From: Beutenbergia cavernae DSM 12333
Lineage (GTDB): Bacteria > Actinomycetota > Actinomycetes > Actinomycetales > Beutenbergiaceae
Direction: 5' to 3'
Length of the DNA stretch: 64,000 nt
Assembly (NCBI RefSeq): GCF_000023105.1
Contig: NC_012669.1
Location: forward strand, 62,001-126,000
The number at the start of each line of letters is the position of its first letter. Position 1 is the stretch's first letter. Both the position numbers and the translations under genes were made by a program. The notes beneath the pieces are model-generated. The model saw nothing but the letters and a program-made list of their open reading frames with translations. It ran no database searches and was not told the DNA's origin. Shown here piece by piece: positions 1 to 8,750 of the stretch.

Positions 1-1
1 C

Positions 2-1141
2 CGCCGCTTCTGGCCGCAGACCGCGACGCGGCAGTACGTCAACCAGGAGTGGCTCGACAACCTCGGCCTCGAGACGCCGACCACCCTCGACGAGCTGTTC
101 GACGTGCTCGTCGCGTTCAAGGACGAGGACGCGAACGGGAACGGGGACCCGAACGACGAGATCCCCATGGACTGGTCGCCCACCGGCACCGGCGGCTTCG
201 GCTTCTTCCAGCCGACGGCGTTCCTCGGCAGCTTCGGGCTCCCGATCTCCGGCGGGGGCGGTGCAGGCTACTTCGTCGAGGACGGCGAGGTCGGCAACTT
301 CCTCACCGACGAGCGCTACCGCGACGTCGTCGAGTTCCTGCACGAGTGCTACGCGGCCGGCCTCATCAGCGAGGAGGTCATGACGCAGGACTACTCGGCC
401 TACCAGTCGGTGGGCCGCGGCGACGGCGACACGGCGCGCGTCGGGTTCAGCTGGGGCTGGACGTCGAGCGACCGGTTCGGCGCCCAGCTCGCGCCGCAGT
501 ACGCGGCGACGGGCCCCATGGTGGTCGAGGGTGTCGACCCGGTCTGGTCGTTCGACTCCTACGGCCTGAACTACGGCATCAACCAGGTCACGATGTCCGC
601 GAGCACGGACGTGAAGGACGCCGCGCTGCGAGTAATCGACGCGTTCTACGACCAGGACATGTCGCTGCAGGTGCTGTGGGGCGAGTTCGGCCAGAACATC
701 GAGCAGATCGACGACTCCACGTACGAGGTGCTGCCGCCGGCAGACGGGACGTCCGACCCGTCGACGTGGAAGTGGACCACCACGCTCGCCGACAACGGCC
801 CGAGCTGGATCCGTGACGACATCGACGTCACGGCCCCCGCCGACCTGCTGGAGTCCGCCGAGCAGGAGGAGCCGCTCGGCGAGGCGCTCGACAACATCGA
901 CATCGAGAACAACGTGTGGCCGGGCGAGCTCATCAAGATGGATCAGGCCGACCTCAGCACGGTCTCGCTCAACAACACGAACGTGCTGAACATCGCCATG
1001 CAGAAGTGGGCGGAGTGGATCACCGGCGGCGGTGCGACGGACCAGTGGGACGACTACGTCGCCCAGCTCGAGGGTTCGGGCCTGACGCAGAACATCGAGA
1101 TCCACCAGCGGTACTACGACGAGTACGTGGAGAACCGTTGA
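2..1141 (+). CDS. ABC sugar transporter, extracellular solute-binding protein (5' end missing)
   Basis: C-terminal part of a family-1 extracellular solute-binding protein; the reading frame is already open at base 2, so signal peptide and N-lobe start lie outside the window. The visible part contains a D/N-rich loop (DEDANGNGDPNDE) of the calcium-loop type found in LplA/YtcQ-like oligosaccharide-binding proteins, followed by long aromatic-rich stretches typical of a sugar-binding cleft. It would capture a carbohydrate outside the membrane and hand it to the two permeases encoded next. The glycosidases downstream suggest arabino-oligosaccharides as ligand; this is inference. It ends 106 bases before the first permease, with a strong hairpin in between. 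Confidence 0.9.
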   Translation, partial: RRFWPQTATRQYVNQEWLDNLGLETPTTLDELFDVLVAFKDEDANGNGDPNDEIPMDWSPTGTGGFGFFQPTAFLGSFGLPISGGGGAGYFVEDGEVGNFLTDERYRDVVEFLHECYAAGLISEEVMTQDYSAYQSVGRGDGDTARVGFSWGWTSSDRFGAQLAPQYAATGPMVVEGVDPVWSFDSYGLNYGINQVTMSASTDVKDAALRVIDAFYDQDMSLQVLWGEFGQNIEQIDDSTYEVLPPADGTSDPSTWKWTTTLADNGPSWIRDDIDVTAPADLLESAEQEEPLGEALDNIDIENNVWPGELIKMDQADLSTVSLNNTNVLNIAMQKWAEWITGGGATDQWDDYVAQLEGSGLTQNIEIHQRYYDEYVENR

Positions 1142-1146
1142 GCGTT

Positions 1147-1184
1147 CGCCCCGGTCCGCGGGCCCAGGCCCACGGACCGGGGCG
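1147..1184 (+). terminator. Intercistronic hairpin after the binding-protein gene
   Basis: Perfect 12-bp inverted repeat (CGCCCCGGTCCG, positions 1147-1158, paired with 1173-1184) with a 14-base loop, directly after the stop codon at 1141. No T-run follows. Such hairpins between a binding-protein gene and its permease genes usually stabilise the upstream mRNA or cause partial termination, giving more binding protein than permease. The position fits; the effect is inferred. Confidence 0.6.
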
Positions 1185-1247
1185 CCGACGCGGCCGACCG
1201 ACGCCGGTGGGGGCCGAGCACGTCCTGGAGCAGGAAGGGTGTGAGTG

Positions 1248-2210
1248 ATGGCAGTGACGCTTCGTGAGGTGGCGCCCCCGTCCGTGCTGAAGGCGCCGCG
1301 GAAGCGCGGGCGCCTGTCGCGACACATCGGCAGGTACTGGCAGCTGTGGGCGATGGTGGCTCCGGCGATCGCGTTCATCGCTGTGTTCATGTACGTGCCG
1401 ATGTACGGGATCCAGCTGGCGTTCCGGGAGTTCAACTTCGCCACCGGTATCACCGGCGGCGCGTGGGTGGGCTTCACGTACTTCATCCAGTTCTTCGAGA
1501 GCCCGCTGTTCTGGACGCTCATGCGGAACACGGTCGTCATCAGCGTCTCGACGCTCGTCGTCGGATTCGTGACGCCGATCGTGCTGGCCCTCATCGTGAA
1601 CCAGGTGATCGGGAGGCGCCGGAAGAAGTTCATGCAGACGGCGACGTACCTGCCGCACTTCATCTCCATCGTCGTCATCGTCGGCATGCTCCAGGTGTTC
1701 CTGTCGCCGTCGTCCGGGCTGATCACCCGTTTCCTCGAGGCGCTCGGGATCACCGGGGTGAACTTCCTCGGTGATACGACGGCGTTCGTCCCCGCCTACG
1801 TCATCTCGGAGGCGTGGCAGCACACCGGCTGGAACTCGATCATCTACCTCGCGGCGCTCGCCAGCGTCAGTCCCCAGCTGTACGAGGCGGCGAAGATCGA
1901 CGGCGCGAACCGGATGCAGATCATCCGCCACGTCGACTTCCCGGCGCTCGTGCCCACGATGATCGTCCTGCTGATCCTCAACATGGGCGGCGTGCTCGCC
2001 ACCGGGTTCGAAAAGATCTTCCTCATGCAGAACCCGCTGAACCTCGGGATCTCCGAGGTGATCGCGACGTACGTCTACAAGATCGGGATCATCGGCAACC
2101 AGTTCAGCTACGGCACCGCCATCGGCCTGTTCAACACGCTCATCAACTTCGCCTTCCTGGTCGTCACGAACCAGGTCGCGAAGCGCGTGTCGAACACGAG
2201 CCTGTGGTGA
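1248..2210 (+). CDS. ABC transporter permease, LplB/YtcP-type sugar importer (first)
   Basis: About 320 residues, six predicted membrane helices. The EAA loop that contacts the ATPase is clear near residue 210 (EAAKIDGANRMQIIRHVDFP). The N-terminus is basic (KAPRKRGRLSRH) and precedes helix 1, as in LplB-type permeases for complex oligosaccharides. A Shine-Dalgarno-like AGGAAGGG at 1232-1239 fits ATG 1248; GTG 1245 and GTG 1242 are alternatives differing by one or two codons. It forms a heterodimeric channel with the next gene product. No ATP-binding subunit gene lies in the visible part of the operon, so a shared MsmK/MsiK-type ATPase elsewhere is likely, as is known for many actinobacterial sugar importers. 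Confidence 0.95.
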   Translation: MAVTLREVAPPSVLKAPRKRGRLSRHIGRYWQLWAMVAPAIAFIAVFMYVPMYGIQLAFREFNFATGITGGAWVGFTYFIQFFESPLFWTLMRNTVVISVSTLVVGFVTPIVLALIVNQVIGRRRKKFMQTATYLPHFISIVVIVGMLQVFLSPSSGLITRFLEALGITGVNFLGDTTAFVPAYVISEAWQHTGWNSIIYLAALASVSPQLYEAAKIDGANRMQIIRHVDFPALVPTMIVLLILNMGGVLATGFEKIFLMQNPLNLGISEVIATYVYKIGIIGNQFSYGTAIGLFNTLINFAFLVVTNQVAKRVSNTSLW

Positions 2211-2224
2211 GGAGGAGACGGACG

Positions 2225-3181
2225 ATGGCTCTGTTCTCACGACCCGCCGCGACGGCGGGCGCCCCGGGCGGGTCGCTGCTCTCGACGCTCCGGCCGCGGA
2301 CCGGAGGTGACCTCGCCTTCATGATCGGGCTCGGTCTGGTGTGCGTGGTGATCCTGTTCGCCACGCTGTACCCGATCTACTTCGTGGCGATCGCGTCGGT
2401 CAGCGACCCCACGCTCGTCTCGACCGGCCGCGTGTCGTTCTGGCCCCGCGGCATCAACTGGTTCGGCTACGAGCAGATCTTCGCGGACGCCCGCATCTGG
2501 ACCGGGTACCGCAACACGCTGCTGTACACGGTGGTCGGCACCGCGCTCAACCTCGTGGTGACGCTTCCGGCCGCGTACGCGCTGTCGCGCCGGGAGTTCG
2601 CGCCGCGGCGCTTCCTCATGCTGTTCTTCGCGTTCACGATGTTCTTCTCGGGCGGCCTCATCCCGACCTACCTGCTCTACCGCGACCTCAACCTGCTCGA
2701 CAACTGGCTGGTGTTCGTGCTTCCGTCCGCGGTGAACGTGTACAACCTCATCATCGCCCGGGCCTTCTTCGAGCACTCCCTCCCCGAGGAGCTGTTCGAG
2801 GCGGCGACGCTTGACGGCTCGACGTACTTCCAGTTCTTCTTCCGGATGGCCGTGCCGCTGTCGATGGCGATCATCTCGGTGATCGGCCTGTACTACCTCG
2901 TCCAGCACTGGAACGACTTCTTCACCGGCCTCGTGTTCGTGCGGGACTACTCCAAGCAACCCCTGCAGATCGTGCTGCGCGACATCCTCATCTCGAACCA
3001 GGCGTTCTCCGGCGGCGCGGGAGGGTCCGGCGGATCCGGGGGCGGAAGCTATGCGCAGCAGTACGCCGACCAGATCAAGTACGGGGTCATCATCGTCTCC
3101 ACGCTGCCGGTGATCCTGCTCTACCCCTTCCTGCAGCGGTACTTCGAGAAGGGCGTGATGATCGGGTCGGTGAAGGGCTGA
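2225..3181 (+). CDS. ABC transporter permease, carbohydrate importer (second)
   Basis: 318 residues, MalG/LplC-like, with six membrane helices and the EAA loop near residue 195 (EAATLDGSTYFQFFFRMAVP). ATG 2225 is preceded by GGAGGAGACGG (from 2210), a good ribosome binding site 14 bases after the first permease stop. An unusual glycine/serine-rich stretch of about 13 residues (GGAGGSGGSGGGS) lies near residue 265, in the soluble loop before the last helix, where relatives normally have a short linker. The stop codon overlaps the next start (TGATG at 3179-3183), indicating translational coupling with the DUF624 gene. Confidence 0.95.
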   Translation: MALFSRPAATAGAPGGSLLSTLRPRTGGDLAFMIGLGLVCVVILFATLYPIYFVAIASVSDPTLVSTGRVSFWPRGINWFGYEQIFADARIWTGYRNTLLYTVVGTALNLVVTLPAAYALSRREFAPRRFLMLFFAFTMFFSGGLIPTYLLYRDLNLLDNWLVFVLPSAVNVYNLIIARAFFEHSLPEELFEAATLDGSTYFQFFFRMAVPLSMAIISVIGLYYLVQHWNDFFTGLVFVRDYSKQPLQIVLRDILISNQAFSGGAGGSGGSGGGSYAQQYADQIKYGVIIVSTLPVILLYPFLQRYFEKGVMIGSVKG

Positions 3182-3867
3182 TGGGCGCCGTCCTCACCTG
3201 GCACCAGCGGCTCGGCCGGCTCGGCATCCAGCTCCTCGGCGCGCAGCTGCTGTGGTTCGCCTGGACCCTGCGCGGCGGGATCCTGCTCGGCGCGTTCCCC
3301 GCGACGGCCGGCGTCCACGCGGCGGCCCGCGACGTCGTCCTCGCCCACCGCCGGGGGGCGGAGCCGCCGTCCTTCCGGGACATGCGGGACCGCGTGCGCC
3401 GGACCTGGCACGACGACTTCGCCGTCGCCAACCGGCTCGGGTACGGCCTGGCGCTCGCGTGGGCGTTCCTCGTGCTCGACCGCCGGCTCGTCGAGAGCGT
3501 CGACCTCGGCGGGGCGGCTCCCGTGCTCGCGGGGCTCGTGACTGTGCTTGGCATCGCGCTCGGCGTCGTCACGGTGAACGCCTGGGTCCTGCAGGCGCAC
3601 TTCACGGACGGCGCGCTGGCGCTGCTGCGCCGTGGCGCCGTCCTCGCGGCGGCGCGCCCGGCCGCGGCGCTGCTCGCGAGCCTCGGCGTCGCCGTCGTCC
3701 TCTGCCTCTACTACCTGGTGCCCGGACTGATCCCGGTCTTCGGCGTCGTCGCACCGGCCGCCGTCGCCACCGCGTCCGTGTGGGGCAGCGGCGTGCTGAC
3801 GGCGCCCCAGAGCACGCCGGACGCAACGTCCGGGACGCCGTCGTCCCCGCTCGTCGGCGCCCGCTGA
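3181..3867 (+). CDS. YesL/DUF624 family membrane protein
   Basis: 228 residues with four to five hydrophobic segments (around residues 12-35, 85-100, 115-135, 160-175, 180-200) and the family-typical start of the second part, SFRDMRDRVRRTW. DUF624 (YesL) proteins are encoded in ABC sugar transporter/glycosidase operons in Bacillus and actinobacteria; their exact role is unknown, and an accessory role in transport is usually assumed. The start overlaps the preceding stop by one base, so the two are probably translated together. The C-terminal 25 residues are low-complexity (TPDATSGTPSSP) and probably disordered. Confidence 0.85.
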   Translation: MGAVLTWHQRLGRLGIQLLGAQLLWFAWTLRGGILLGAFPATAGVHAAARDVVLAHRRGAEPPSFRDMRDRVRRTWHDDFAVANRLGYGLALAWAFLVLDRRLVESVDLGGAAPVLAGLVTVLGIALGVVTVNAWVLQAHFTDGALALLRRGAVLAAARPAAALLASLGVAVVLCLYYLVPGLIPVFGVVAPAAVATASVWGSGVLTAPQSTPDATSGTPSSPLVGAR

Positions 3868-3895
3868 CGCCCGTCACCCCCCAAGGAAGGACGAC

Positions 3896-5686
3896 ATGAC
3901 CGCGCCCGAGACCCCGCCGTCGCGCTCCGCCGTCTCCGCCGTGCTGCGCCCGCTCGGCTACACCGGTCGGGTGCGGATCACCGACGGCCCGCTCGCTGAC
4001 CGCATCGCGGATGCGGCCGAGACGTACCTCGGGATGTCGCCCGACGACGTCGTGCACGGCTTCCGCCTCCAGGCCGGGCTGCCCGCGCCGGGGAACCCGA
4101 TGACCGGTTGGTCCAGCCGGACGAGCCAGCCGACGTTCGGCCAGTGGGTGAGCGGCCTCGCACGGCTCGGGGTCACGGCCGGCGTCGCGGAGGCGTCCCA
4201 GCGGGCCGTCGATCTCGTGGACGCGTTCGCGGCCACCGTGGGCGACGACGGCGACGCGCGGATGGGGCTGTACGGGTACGAGAAGCTCGTGTGCGGGCTG
4301 GCCGACACGGCGCTCTACGCCGGCCACGAGGACGCTCTCGCGCTGCTCGGACGGACGGCCGAGTGGGCGTCCCGGACGTTCGAGCGCGCTCGTCCCGCGG
4401 CGTCCCCGAACGACTTCGCGGGCGGCCGGATCGGGCCCGCGAGCCACGCCCGCACGATGGAGTGGTACACGTTCGCGGAGAACCTCTACCGAGGCTGGCT
4501 GGCGGGGGCGGACGACGCCGTGCGGGAGTTCGCGAGCGAGTGGCACTACGACGCCTACTGGGACAGGTTCCTCACCCCGCCACCGCCCGGGCAGCCGTGG
4601 GACGTGCCGACGTGGCTGCACGCGTACTCGCACGTCAACACGTTCGCGTCGGCCGCCGCCGCGTACGAGGTCACGGGCGAGGTGCGGTACCTCGACATCC
4701 TGCGCAACGCCCACACCTACCTGACCACGACGCAGACGTACGCGACCGGCGGCTACGGGCCGAGCGAGCTCACCCTGCCCGAGGACGGCTCGCTGGGTCG
4801 GAGCATCGAGTGGCGCACGGACACCGCGGAGATCGTGTGCGGGTCGTGGGCCGCGTTCAAGCTGTCGAGCGCGCTGCTCAAGCACACCGGGGAGGCGCGG
4901 TACGCCGACTGGGTCGAGCAGCTCGTGTACTCGGGGATCGGCGCGGTGACCCCGGTGCGGCCGGGTGGGCGGACGCCGTACTACCAGGACCTCCGCCTCG
5001 GGATCGCGACGAAGCTGCCGCACTGGGACGACTGGCCCTGCTGCTCGGGCACGTACCTCCAGGCGGTGTCGCACCTGCCCGACCTCGTGTACTTCGGCGA
5101 CGACGACGGCGGGCTCGCCGTCGCGCTGTACGTCCCGTCCACCGTGTCGTGGGAGTCCGCCGGCTCGACCGTCACGCTGACGCAGCGCACGGCCTTCCCG
5201 GTCGAGGACACGTCGACGATCACCGTGGGCGGCTCCGGCAGGTTCCGGCTCCGACTCCGGGTGCCGCCGTGGAGCGAGGGCTTCCGGGTCTCCGTCAACG
5301 GCGTGGCGGTCGACGGCGTGGCGACGCCGGGGGACTGGTTCGTGCTCGAGCGGGACTGGGCGGACGGCGACGTCGTCACCGTCACGCTCGGCGCCGGGCT
5401 GCGGGTGCTGCCCGTGGACCGCTGGCACCCGAACCGGGTCGCGTTCGCCCACGGCCCGGTGGTGCTGGCCCAGAACGCGGACTGGACGATGCCGATGTCG
5501 CTGCCGACCCCGTGGGAGATGGTGGATCTCGACGCCGCGTTCGAACGGGGGGAGGGGCTGCGGTACGCGCCGGTCGGCGTCGGGACGGCGCGGCTGCCGC
5601 TCGGCGAGCTCCGACCGCTCGCGGACGTCCCGGAGCGGGTCCCGTACCGCGTGTACGCCGACCTCGACGACCCGCGCATCGTCTGA
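3896..5686 (+). CDS. GH127-type glycoside hydrolase (DUF1680), probable beta-L-arabinofuranosidase
   Basis: 596 residues, the usual size. The N-terminal two thirds form an (alpha/alpha)6 barrel with repeated Trp/Tyr-rich helices, the remainder beta-sandwich modules. In GH127 enzymes a conserved cysteine cluster holds zinc and supplies the nucleophile. Here the matching site is Cys382-Cys383 in DWPCCSGTYLQ, without the CCPPN context of the founding arabinofuranosidases, so this belongs to a divergent subclade and its substrate is uncertain. No signal peptide is visible, so it should act on imported oligosaccharides. ATG 3896 has AAGGAAGGA upstream (about 3881-3891). It lies 28 bases after the DUF624 gene and is probably the last gene of the transport operon. 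Confidence 0.85.
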   Translation: MTAPETPPSRSAVSAVLRPLGYTGRVRITDGPLADRIADAAETYLGMSPDDVVHGFRLQAGLPAPGNPMTGWSSRTSQPTFGQWVSGLARLGVTAGVAEASQRAVDLVDAFAATVGDDGDARMGLYGYEKLVCGLADTALYAGHEDALALLGRTAEWASRTFERARPAASPNDFAGGRIGPASHARTMEWYTFAENLYRGWLAGADDAVREFASEWHYDAYWDRFLTPPPPGQPWDVPTWLHAYSHVNTFASAAAAYEVTGEVRYLDILRNAHTYLTTTQTYATGGYGPSELTLPEDGSLGRSIEWRTDTAEIVCGSWAAFKLSSALLKHTGEARYADWVEQLVYSGIGAVTPVRPGGRTPYYQDLRLGIATKLPHWDDWPCCSGTYLQAVSHLPDLVYFGDDDGGLAVALYVPSTVSWESAGSTVTLTQRTAFPVEDTSTITVGGSGRFRLRLRVPPWSEGFRVSVNGVAVDGVATPGDWFVLERDWADGDVVTVTLGAGLRVLPVDRWHPNRVAFAHGPVVLAQNADWTMPMSLPTPWEMVDLDAAFERGEGLRYAPVGVGTARLPLGELRPLADVPERVPYRVYADLDDPRIV

Positions 5687-5743
5687 GCGTCCGGGCGCGG
5701 TCCGGGCCGTCGCACCTGCACCTCGCCGACGCCGCTCTCCGCC

Positions 5744-5797
5744 GAGTGCGTGATCCGTCCCGGCGACACGCCGTCGCGCGTGCGAGAGATCACGCAC
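5744..5797. repeat. Palindromic repeat A, copy 1
   Basis: Inverted repeat GTGCGTGAT (5746-5754) with ATCACGCAC (5789-5797) enclosing a smaller CGGCG-ACA-CGCCG hairpin. The left half (5744-5776) is nearly identical, 31 of 33 bases, to positions 7049-7081. It lies 57 bases after the GH127 stop, so it may serve as terminator of the transport operon, but the second copy upstream of GH51 argues for a dispersed element. Confidence 0.7.
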
Positions 5798-5870
5798 GCG
5801 GCCGGGCTGACGCCGGGCGGCGCGCTCGGGTCTGAATCGGTGCCAGGGCGCTCGCGGCGGCTGCCACGAT

Positions 5871-6305
5871 GTGCGGGTGGCGAATCTCCCGGAGGGTTAC
5901 GAGGCCTCGTTCGACGCCGCTCGCCTGGACGTCGAACGCGTGCACACCTGGCTGTCGGAGGACTCCTACTGGGCCCGCGGGCGCGCTCGCGAGACGCAGG
6001 AGGCCGCGATCGCGGGCTCGCTGAACCTCGGCGTGTACGAGAGCGCGACCGGCGAACAGGTCGCGTACGCGCGCATCGTCACGGACGGCGCCACGTTCGG
6101 CTGGCTCTGCGACGTGTACGTCGCCCGGCGCGTCCGTGGGCTGGGCATCGGCACGGCGCTGGTGCGGCTCGTGCGGGAAGAGGGTGAGCGGCTCGGCCTG
6201 CGGCGGATCGTGCTCGCGACGGCGGACGCGCACGCGGTCTACGCGACGGCGGGCTTCGCGCCCCTGGAGGACCCGTCGATGTGGATGGCGCTCCAGCTGC
6301 GCTGA
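5871..6305 (+). CDS. GNAT family N-acetyltransferase
   Basis: 144 residues, a single GNAT domain. Strand beta4 and the acetyl-CoA pyrophosphate loop are visible at about residues 79-93 (VARRVRGLGIGTALV, matching the R/QxxGxG/A consensus), followed by the usual C-terminal strand ending in GFAPLEDPSMWM. It would transfer an acetyl group to an unidentified amine substrate. The start is GTG 5871, with GTG 5877 as alternative; no good ribosome binding site is seen. It is convergent with the P-loop kinase gene, and this pair lies between two copies of palindromic repeat A in an otherwise arabinan-related locus. Confidence 0.9.
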   Translation: MRVANLPEGYEASFDAARLDVERVHTWLSEDSYWARGRARETQEAAIAGSLNLGVYESATGEQVAYARIVTDGATFGWLCDVYVARRVRGLGIGTALVRLVREEGERLGLRRIVLATADAHAVYATAGFAPLEDPSMWMALQLR

Positions 6306-6348
6306 CGCTTCTCCTCCGAGAGGGTCGGGCGTCCAGATCTGGTTGAAA

Positions 6349-6397
6349 CGTGCCAAACGGCACGATCGGTCGCTTGGTGTGCCCGGGAGCGACCGAT
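6349..6397. terminator. Tandem hairpins between convergent genes
   Basis: Two adjacent inverted repeats: CGTGCC-AAAC-GGCACG (6349-6364) and ATCGGTCGCT/AGCGACCGAT (6365-6374 with 6388-6397, loop 13). They lie between the convergent ends of the acetyltransferase (6305) and kinase (6461) genes and most likely terminate both transcripts. No T-run is present, as is common in high-GC actinobacteria. Confidence 0.7.
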
Positions 6398-6460
6398 TGA
6401 GACATCTCGGCGCGGCGCGGCCCGCCTCGGCGAGTCACGGGCGAGCCGCGCCCCGAGCGA

Positions 6461-6988
6461 CTACCAGTCCGCGGAGGCGGCGATCCGCTCGGCGGCGTCG
6501 CGCGGTGAGAGCCGAGTCGTGTCCACGAGCACGTCCTCGAGCTGCGCCGCGTCGAGAATCGCCTCGAGCTCGCCGCGTCGGGCGAGGTGCCAGCGCAGGC
6601 CGTCGGGGTCGTCGTCGTGCCGGGCGATGAGCCGGCGCCGAACCACGTGCTCGTCCGCCGTCAGGCGTGCCACGAACAGGCGCTCAGCGCCGAGCGCCTC
6701 GGCGTACCGCGCACGGTCCTCGCCGCGCTCGAGGACGCCCGTCACGACGAACCGCTGGGCGCCCGCGCCTCGGTAGTTCGCCGCGACCGCCGCGACGTTC
6801 GCGAGCTCGAGCGCGAGGTGGAACGGGTCATCGGCCGGGCTGGGCCACATGCGCCGGACGGCGTCGGTATCGATGAGCGCGTGCGACACCTGGGCGTGTT
6901 CCAGGTACGCGCTGAGCGACTCGCCGACGCTCGTCTTTCCGACGCCGACCGTCCCGGTGACGAGCACGGCGTCAGCGGCGGCAGGCAT
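6461..6988 (-). CDS. P-loop NTPase, small-molecule kinase-like
   Basis: 175 residues from ATG 6988. Walker A is GTVGVGKTS close to the N-terminus (about residues 11-19). A DTDAVRR element follows a second strand, as in gluconate/shikimate/adenylylsulfate-type kinases, and an LIARHDDDP lid region near residue 120 carries several arginines for phosphate contact. It resembles the AAA_18/AAA_33 kinase-like proteins found singly in actinobacteria; the substrate cannot be read from the sequence. ATG 6988 is preferred over ATG 6997 because AAGGA lies at a suitable distance only from the former. Transcribed toward the acetyltransferase gene. Confidence 0.8.
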   Translation of the reverse strand: MPAAADAVLVTGTVGVGKTSVGESLSAYLEHAQVSHALIDTDAVRRMWPSPADDPFHLALELANVAAVAANYRGAGAQRFVVTGVLERGEDRARYAEALGAERLFVARLTADEHVVRRRLIARHDDDPDGLRWHLARRGELEAILDAAQLEDVLVDTTRLSPRDAAERIAASADW

Positions 6989-7047
6989 GTCCCACATCCT
7001 TCCATCCGGTCACTGTTCCACCGAGCGACGGCGGCCCACCTCACCCT

Positions 7048-7105
7048 CGAGTGCGTGATGCGTACCGGCGACACGCCGTCGAGCTCGGCAGGAGTCATGC
7101 ACTCG
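7048..7105. repeat. Palindromic repeat A, copy 2
   Basis: Left arm CGAGTGCGTGAT (7048-7059) pairs imperfectly, 10 of 12, with GTCATGCACTCG (7094-7105). The left half matches copy 1 at 5744-5776 in 31 of 33 bases, including the shared core CCGGCGACACGCCGTCG. It lies between the divergent kinase and GH51 genes, so it is not an ordinary terminator. Confidence 0.7.
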
Positions 7106-7151
7106 ATGACAGGGATCCGGGAGGTTCCCCGATCGCCGGAACGTCCCCTAG

Positions 7152-7165
7152 TGTGAACGTTAACA
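7152..7165. promoter_or_regulatory. LacI-type operator upstream of GH51
   Basis: TGTGAACGTTAACA is an imperfect palindrome centred on AACGTT, the core shared by many LacI/GalR-family operators of actinobacterial sugar genes, 31 bases before the GH51 start. It suggests repression of the arabinofuranosidase gene by a LacI-type regulator not encoded in this window. Confidence 0.65.
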
Positions 7166-7196
7166 ACACGAGCCTCGACGAGGAGTCACTCCCACC

Positions 7197-8729
7197 ATGA
7201 CCACGACCGCCCGCGCCGTCATCGACCTCGACGTCCCCGGCCCCACGATCAGCCGCCACCTGTACGGGCACTTCGCCGAGCACCTCGGGCGGTGCATCTA
7301 CGGCGGCTTCTGGGTGGGCGAGGACTCGGACGTCCCGAACGAGGGCGGGATCCGGCTCGACGTCGTCGAGGCCCTCCGCGCGCTGCAGATCCCGAACCTG
7401 CGCTGGCCCGGCGGCTGCTTCGCCGACGAGTACCACTGGCGCGACGGCATCGGCCCGCGCTCCGAGCGTCCGCGGATGGTCAACACGCACTGGGGCGACG
7501 TCGTCGAGGACAACTCCTTCGGCACGCACGAGTTCATGGCGCTGTGCGAGCTGCTCGGCACCGAGCCGTACGTGAACGGCAACGTCGGCTCCGGCACGGT
7601 GCGCGAGATGAGCGAGTGGGTCGAGTACCTGACCCGCCCCGGCACGTCGCCCATGGCGGACCTGCGCCGCGCGAACGGCCGTGACGAGCCGTGGAAGGTT
7701 CCGTTCTGGGGCATCGGCAACGAGGCGTGGGGCTGCGGCGGCAACATGCGCGCCGAGGCGTACGCCGACCTCGCCCGCCAGTACGCGACGTTCTGCCGCG
7801 ACCACGGCGACAACTCGCTGTACCGCATCGCGGCCGGCGCCTCGAACGGCGACTACGCGTGGACCGAGGCCCTCATGAAGGCGATCAGCTGCCTCGGCTG
7901 CACGCGCGAGCCGCGCGGCTTCTTCCAGGGCATCTCGTTCCACTACTACACGGTGCCCGGGCCGTGGCACGACAAGGGCAGCGCGCTCGAGTTCGACACC
8001 GACGACTACTACACGACCATGGTCAAGGCACGCGGCGTCGAGGAGATCATCCGCGGACACGCCGCCGTCATGGACGTGTACGACCCGGGCAAGACCGTCG
8101 GCCTCGTGCTCGACGAGTGGGGCACGTGGTGGAACGTCGAGCCGGGCACGAACCCCGGATTCCTGTACCAGCAGAACACGCTGCGCGACGCGCTCGTGGC
8201 GTCCGTGCACTTCGACGCGTTCCACCGCCACGCCGACCGGCTGTTCATGGCGAACATCGCGCAGACGGTGAACGTGCTGCAGGCCATGATCCTCACGGAC
8301 CCGGAGTCCGGCGCCCTCGTGCTCACGCCGACGTACCACGTTTTCGAGATGAACACCGGTCACCACGACGCCGCCGCGCTGGACGTGCACCTGACGGGCG
8401 CCGGCACGAAGGCGGTCGGCGACGGCGAGCTCGAGCTGATCTCGGCCTCCGCGTCCGTCAAGGGCGACACGGCGCTCGTCTCGCTCACGAATCTGGACGC
8501 CGACGGCGCCGCGTCCGTCGTGCTGGATCTGCGCGGCCGATCGGTGGTCGCCTCCCGCGGCCGGATCCTCACCGCCGACTCGCTGCAGACGCACAACACG
8601 CCCGACGCGGCCGCCGTCGCGCCGTCGTCCTTCGACGCCGTCTCCGTGACGGACGACGCGTTCGGTCACGGCCTGGCCGTGGAGATCCCGGCGCACTCGT
8701 ACGTGACGCTCGAGCTCGACCTCGCCTGA
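7197..8729 (+). CDS. abfA: GH51 alpha-L-arabinofuranosidase
   Basis: 510 residues, full length for GH51. A (beta/alpha)8 barrel is followed by a C-terminal beta-sandwich from about residue 390. The acid/base glutamate is Glu176 in GNEAWGCGG and the nucleophile Glu307 in LDEWGTWW, both in canonical contexts. No signal peptide, so it acts in the cytoplasm, releasing terminal alpha-L-arabinofuranose from imported arabino-oligosaccharides. ATG 7197 has GAGGAG (about 7179-7184) upstream. A LacI-type operator lies just before it. With the ABC importer and the GH127-type enzyme it forms an arabinan/arabinoxylan utilisation locus. Confidence 0.95.
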   Translation: MTTTARAVIDLDVPGPTISRHLYGHFAEHLGRCIYGGFWVGEDSDVPNEGGIRLDVVEALRALQIPNLRWPGGCFADEYHWRDGIGPRSERPRMVNTHWGDVVEDNSFGTHEFMALCELLGTEPYVNGNVGSGTVREMSEWVEYLTRPGTSPMADLRRANGRDEPWKVPFWGIGNEAWGCGGNMRAEAYADLARQYATFCRDHGDNSLYRIAAGASNGDYAWTEALMKAISCLGCTREPRGFFQGISFHYYTVPGPWHDKGSALEFDTDDYYTTMVKARGVEEIIRGHAAVMDVYDPGKTVGLVLDEWGTWWNVEPGTNPGFLYQQNTLRDALVASVHFDAFHRHADRLFMANIAQTVNVLQAMILTDPESGALVLTPTYHVFEMNTGHHDAAALDVHLTGAGTKAVGDGELELISASASVKGDTALVSLTNLDADGAASVVLDLRGRSVVASRGRILTADSLQTHNTPDAAAVAPSSFDAVSVTDDAFGHGLAVEIPAHSYVTLELDLA

Positions 8730-8750
8730 GGCCCGAGTTCCCCGAACCGT

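Noticed and set aside
1020-2240. Minus-strand frame of 406 codons opposite the first permease
   Set aside because: Shadow of a clear ABC permease; composition (Asp/Arg/Glu/His-rich) is typical of antisense high-GC frames.
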